Positions 62,857 to 64,000 of a stretch of DNA of 64,000 nucleotides are shown here, one piece after another (position 1 is the first letter of the stretch; each line of letters starts with the position of its first letter). A program made the translations under genes and the position numbers. This DNA is from Saprospiraceae bacterium. Lineage in GTDB: Bacteria > Bacteroidota > Bacteroidia > Chitinophagales > Saprospiraceae. The notes under the pieces were generated by a model. That model ran no database searches, was not told where the DNA came from, and worked only from the letters and a program-made list of their open reading frames with translations. The DNA is taken from positions 1-64,000 of the forward strand of contig JAHDHQ010000001.1 of NCBI GenBank assembly GCA_020631235.1, read 5' to 3'.

Positions 62857-64000
62857 TTGGAAGCATATTCACTTTTCGAACTAAATCAATACATTAAACG
62901 TGTGATGGCACTCAATTTTGAGGATGCCATTTGGATAGAATGTGAAATAAGTCAAATTAATGAAGTACGGGGTAATGTCTACATTGAACTAATAGAAAAA
63001 TCAGAAGACACTGAAGAAATAATCGCTAAGTCTTCGGCGAGTATTTGGATGCGCAACAAACTATTTATCAAAAATAAACTAGGCGCCATCTATGATTCGA
63101 TTTTAAGCCAAGGCATTAAAATAAAATGTAAAGTACTCGTCGAATTTTCAGAACGCTACGGTTTCAATTTAAACGTACAGGATGTAGATCCTACGTATAC
63201 ATTAGGTCAATTAGAAATTGATAAACAAAAAATAATAGAAAGGCTAAAAATGGATGGTCTATTTGGAACCAATAAATCTAAGCCTTTCCCACCCGTAATA
63301 CAAAATGTAGCCGTTATCAGTTCTGAAACTGCTGCAGGCTTAGCGGATTTTTCGAAGCAACTTCTGGATAATGCTTATGGCTATGACATTCGGTACACAT
63401 TATTTAATGCAGCCATGCAAGGCGCTAATACAGAACGGGATGTTGTTTCTGCTTTTAAAGCAATAGGAGAAGGTGATAAAGTTTTTGATGCCATTGTTTT
63501 AATCAGAGGAGGAGGATCCAAAATAGATTTATCTTTTTTCGACAATTATAATATTGCGGCACAAATAGCTAAATGTGCATTACCTGTCATTATCGGAATA
63601 GGTCATGAAATAGATCAAACCATTGTGGATTTAGTTTCGAAACTAAGTGTGAGAACACCTACAGCAGCAGCAGAATACCTAATTAATCAAAGTTTACAGT
63701 ACGAAACACAAATATTAACTGTTCATGATACTATACTTCAAATTGCTAAACAATCAATAGCAGAACATAAAGTAAATTTAGCTGAAGCTGGACCAAAATT
63801 GCATGGTTTTTATAGCGAAAAGATTCAAGCGCAGCAAAACTTATTAGAGCGATTTATGGATCGATTAAGCGACTTAGTGAGTTATCAGTTTAAAGAGCAG
63901 TATAAAGTATTAGAACAACAAGAAAAGATATTAGATCTAATGAACCCCAAAAACTTGTTGAGTAAGGGGTACACCATGATACATCAGAATGATACACTAA
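62857..64000 (+). CDS. xseA: Exodeoxyribonuclease VII large subunit XseA (3' end beyond window)
   Basis: Open frame of 381 codons to the window edge. Translation from TTG 62857 gives EAYSLFELNQYIKRVMALNF, the normal XseA opening, with an OB-fold N-terminal domain (IWIECEISQINEVRGNVYIEL). The catalytic region follows: NVAVISSETAAGLADFS, LIRGGGSKIDLSFFDN and VIIGIGHEIDQTIVDLVS. Near the edge LLSKGYTMIHQNDT matches the C-terminal part, so little is missing. With XseB it degrades single-stranded DNA from both ends in mismatch repair and DNA damage processing. A stop codon lies five codons upstream in frame, so this start or one very near is used. Confidence 0.93.
   Translation, partial: MEAYSLFELNQYIKRVMALNFEDAIWIECEISQINEVRGNVYIELIEKSEDTEEIIAKSSASIWMRNKLFIKNKLGAIYDSILSQGIKIKCKVLVEFSERYGFNLNVQDVDPTYTLGQLEIDKQKIIERLKMDGLFGTNKSKPFPPVIQNVAVISSETAAGLADFSKQLLDNAYGYDIRYTLFNAAMQGANTERDVVSAFKAIGEGDKVFDAIVLIRGGGSKIDLSFFDNYNIAAQIAKCALPVIIGIGHEIDQTIVDLVSKLSVRTPTAAAEYLINQSLQYETQILTVHDTILQIAKQSIAEHKVNLAEAGPKLHGFYSEKIQAQQNLLERFMDRLSDLVSYQFKEQYKVLEQQEKILDLMNPKNLLSKGYTMIHQNDTL

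Noticed and set aside
1-64000. Insertion sequence, phage or integrated element
   Set aside because: No transposase, integrase, phage structural gene or flanking repeats were recognised. The tRNA has no nearby integrase or repeated 3' end that would indicate an attachment site.

Overview
The window is AT-rich DNA from a Bacteroidota bacterium. The best fit is the Saprospiria/Saprospiraceae side of the phylum, but that rank is an inference from protein style only. Supporting signs are several proteins with type IX secretion (T9SS) C-terminal sorting domains, a PorP/SprF protein beside a giant protein with a type B (gliding-motility type) C-terminus, the gldA-gldF-gldG transporter, a long Bacteroidota-type signal peptidase I, futalosine hydrolase (menaquinone by the futalosine route), dockerin-like repeats in a secreted thioredoxin, and promoters of the form TTTG-N(19-21)-TAnnTTTG. 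No mobile element, phage gene or CRISPR array was seen. One tRNA was found.

Layout. 1-8.7 kb is a molybdenum-enzyme block: a MobA/MocA-like nucleotidyltransferase, a two-subunit isoquinoline-1-oxidoreductase-type hydroxylase (Fe-S plus Tat-exported Mo subunit), a YdeP/FdhF-type oxidoreductase and FdhD. It is flanked on both sides (1-486 and 9.75-11.9 kb) by related secreted proteins with Asp-rich metal-binding repeats. A tRNA-Arg(UCG) with a near-perfect promoter lies at 8.8 kb, next to a small gene interrupted by an in-frame TGA. 12-14.5 kb holds a glycerophosphodiesterase and small envelope proteins. 14.5-23.9 kb is a ten-gene rightward block: ftsX, DUF3098, uppP, truB, gldA, gldF, gldG, DUF4340, S1/P1-like zinc enzyme, DUF368. 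It joins cell division, undecaprenyl-phosphate recycling and gliding/T9SS functions.

24-28.6 kb has a TPR-PD40-SPOR-like envelope protein, a thioredoxin-dockerin protein, lipB and an acyl-CoA thioesterase. 28.7-31.7 kb is a leftward set: ECF sigma factor, a membrane-anchored beta-barrel protein with possible anti-sigma role, and a lipoprotein. 31.8-33.7 kb has a divergent pair of repeat/coiled-coil proteins. 33.7-42.7 kb covers a T9SS cargo protein, LPS core genes (heptose-7-P kinase, Kdo transferase), a sugar aminotransferase and an SLBB polysaccharide export protein. 42.8-45.7 kb is an orphan propeller-type histidine kinase. 46-57.8 kb holds a T9SS subtilase, signal peptidase I, PorP/SprF and a 2150-residue metalloprotease-type adhesin. 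57.8-64 kb carries mqnB, an outer-membrane protein, a DNA/RNA endonuclease, small genes, a di-haem cytochrome c peroxidase and the 5' part of xseA, which runs off the window.

Functions were assigned by reading motifs and architecture; no database search was possible. Many start codons are non-ATG (TTG/GTG), and several were moved to the internal ATG that begins a signal peptide.
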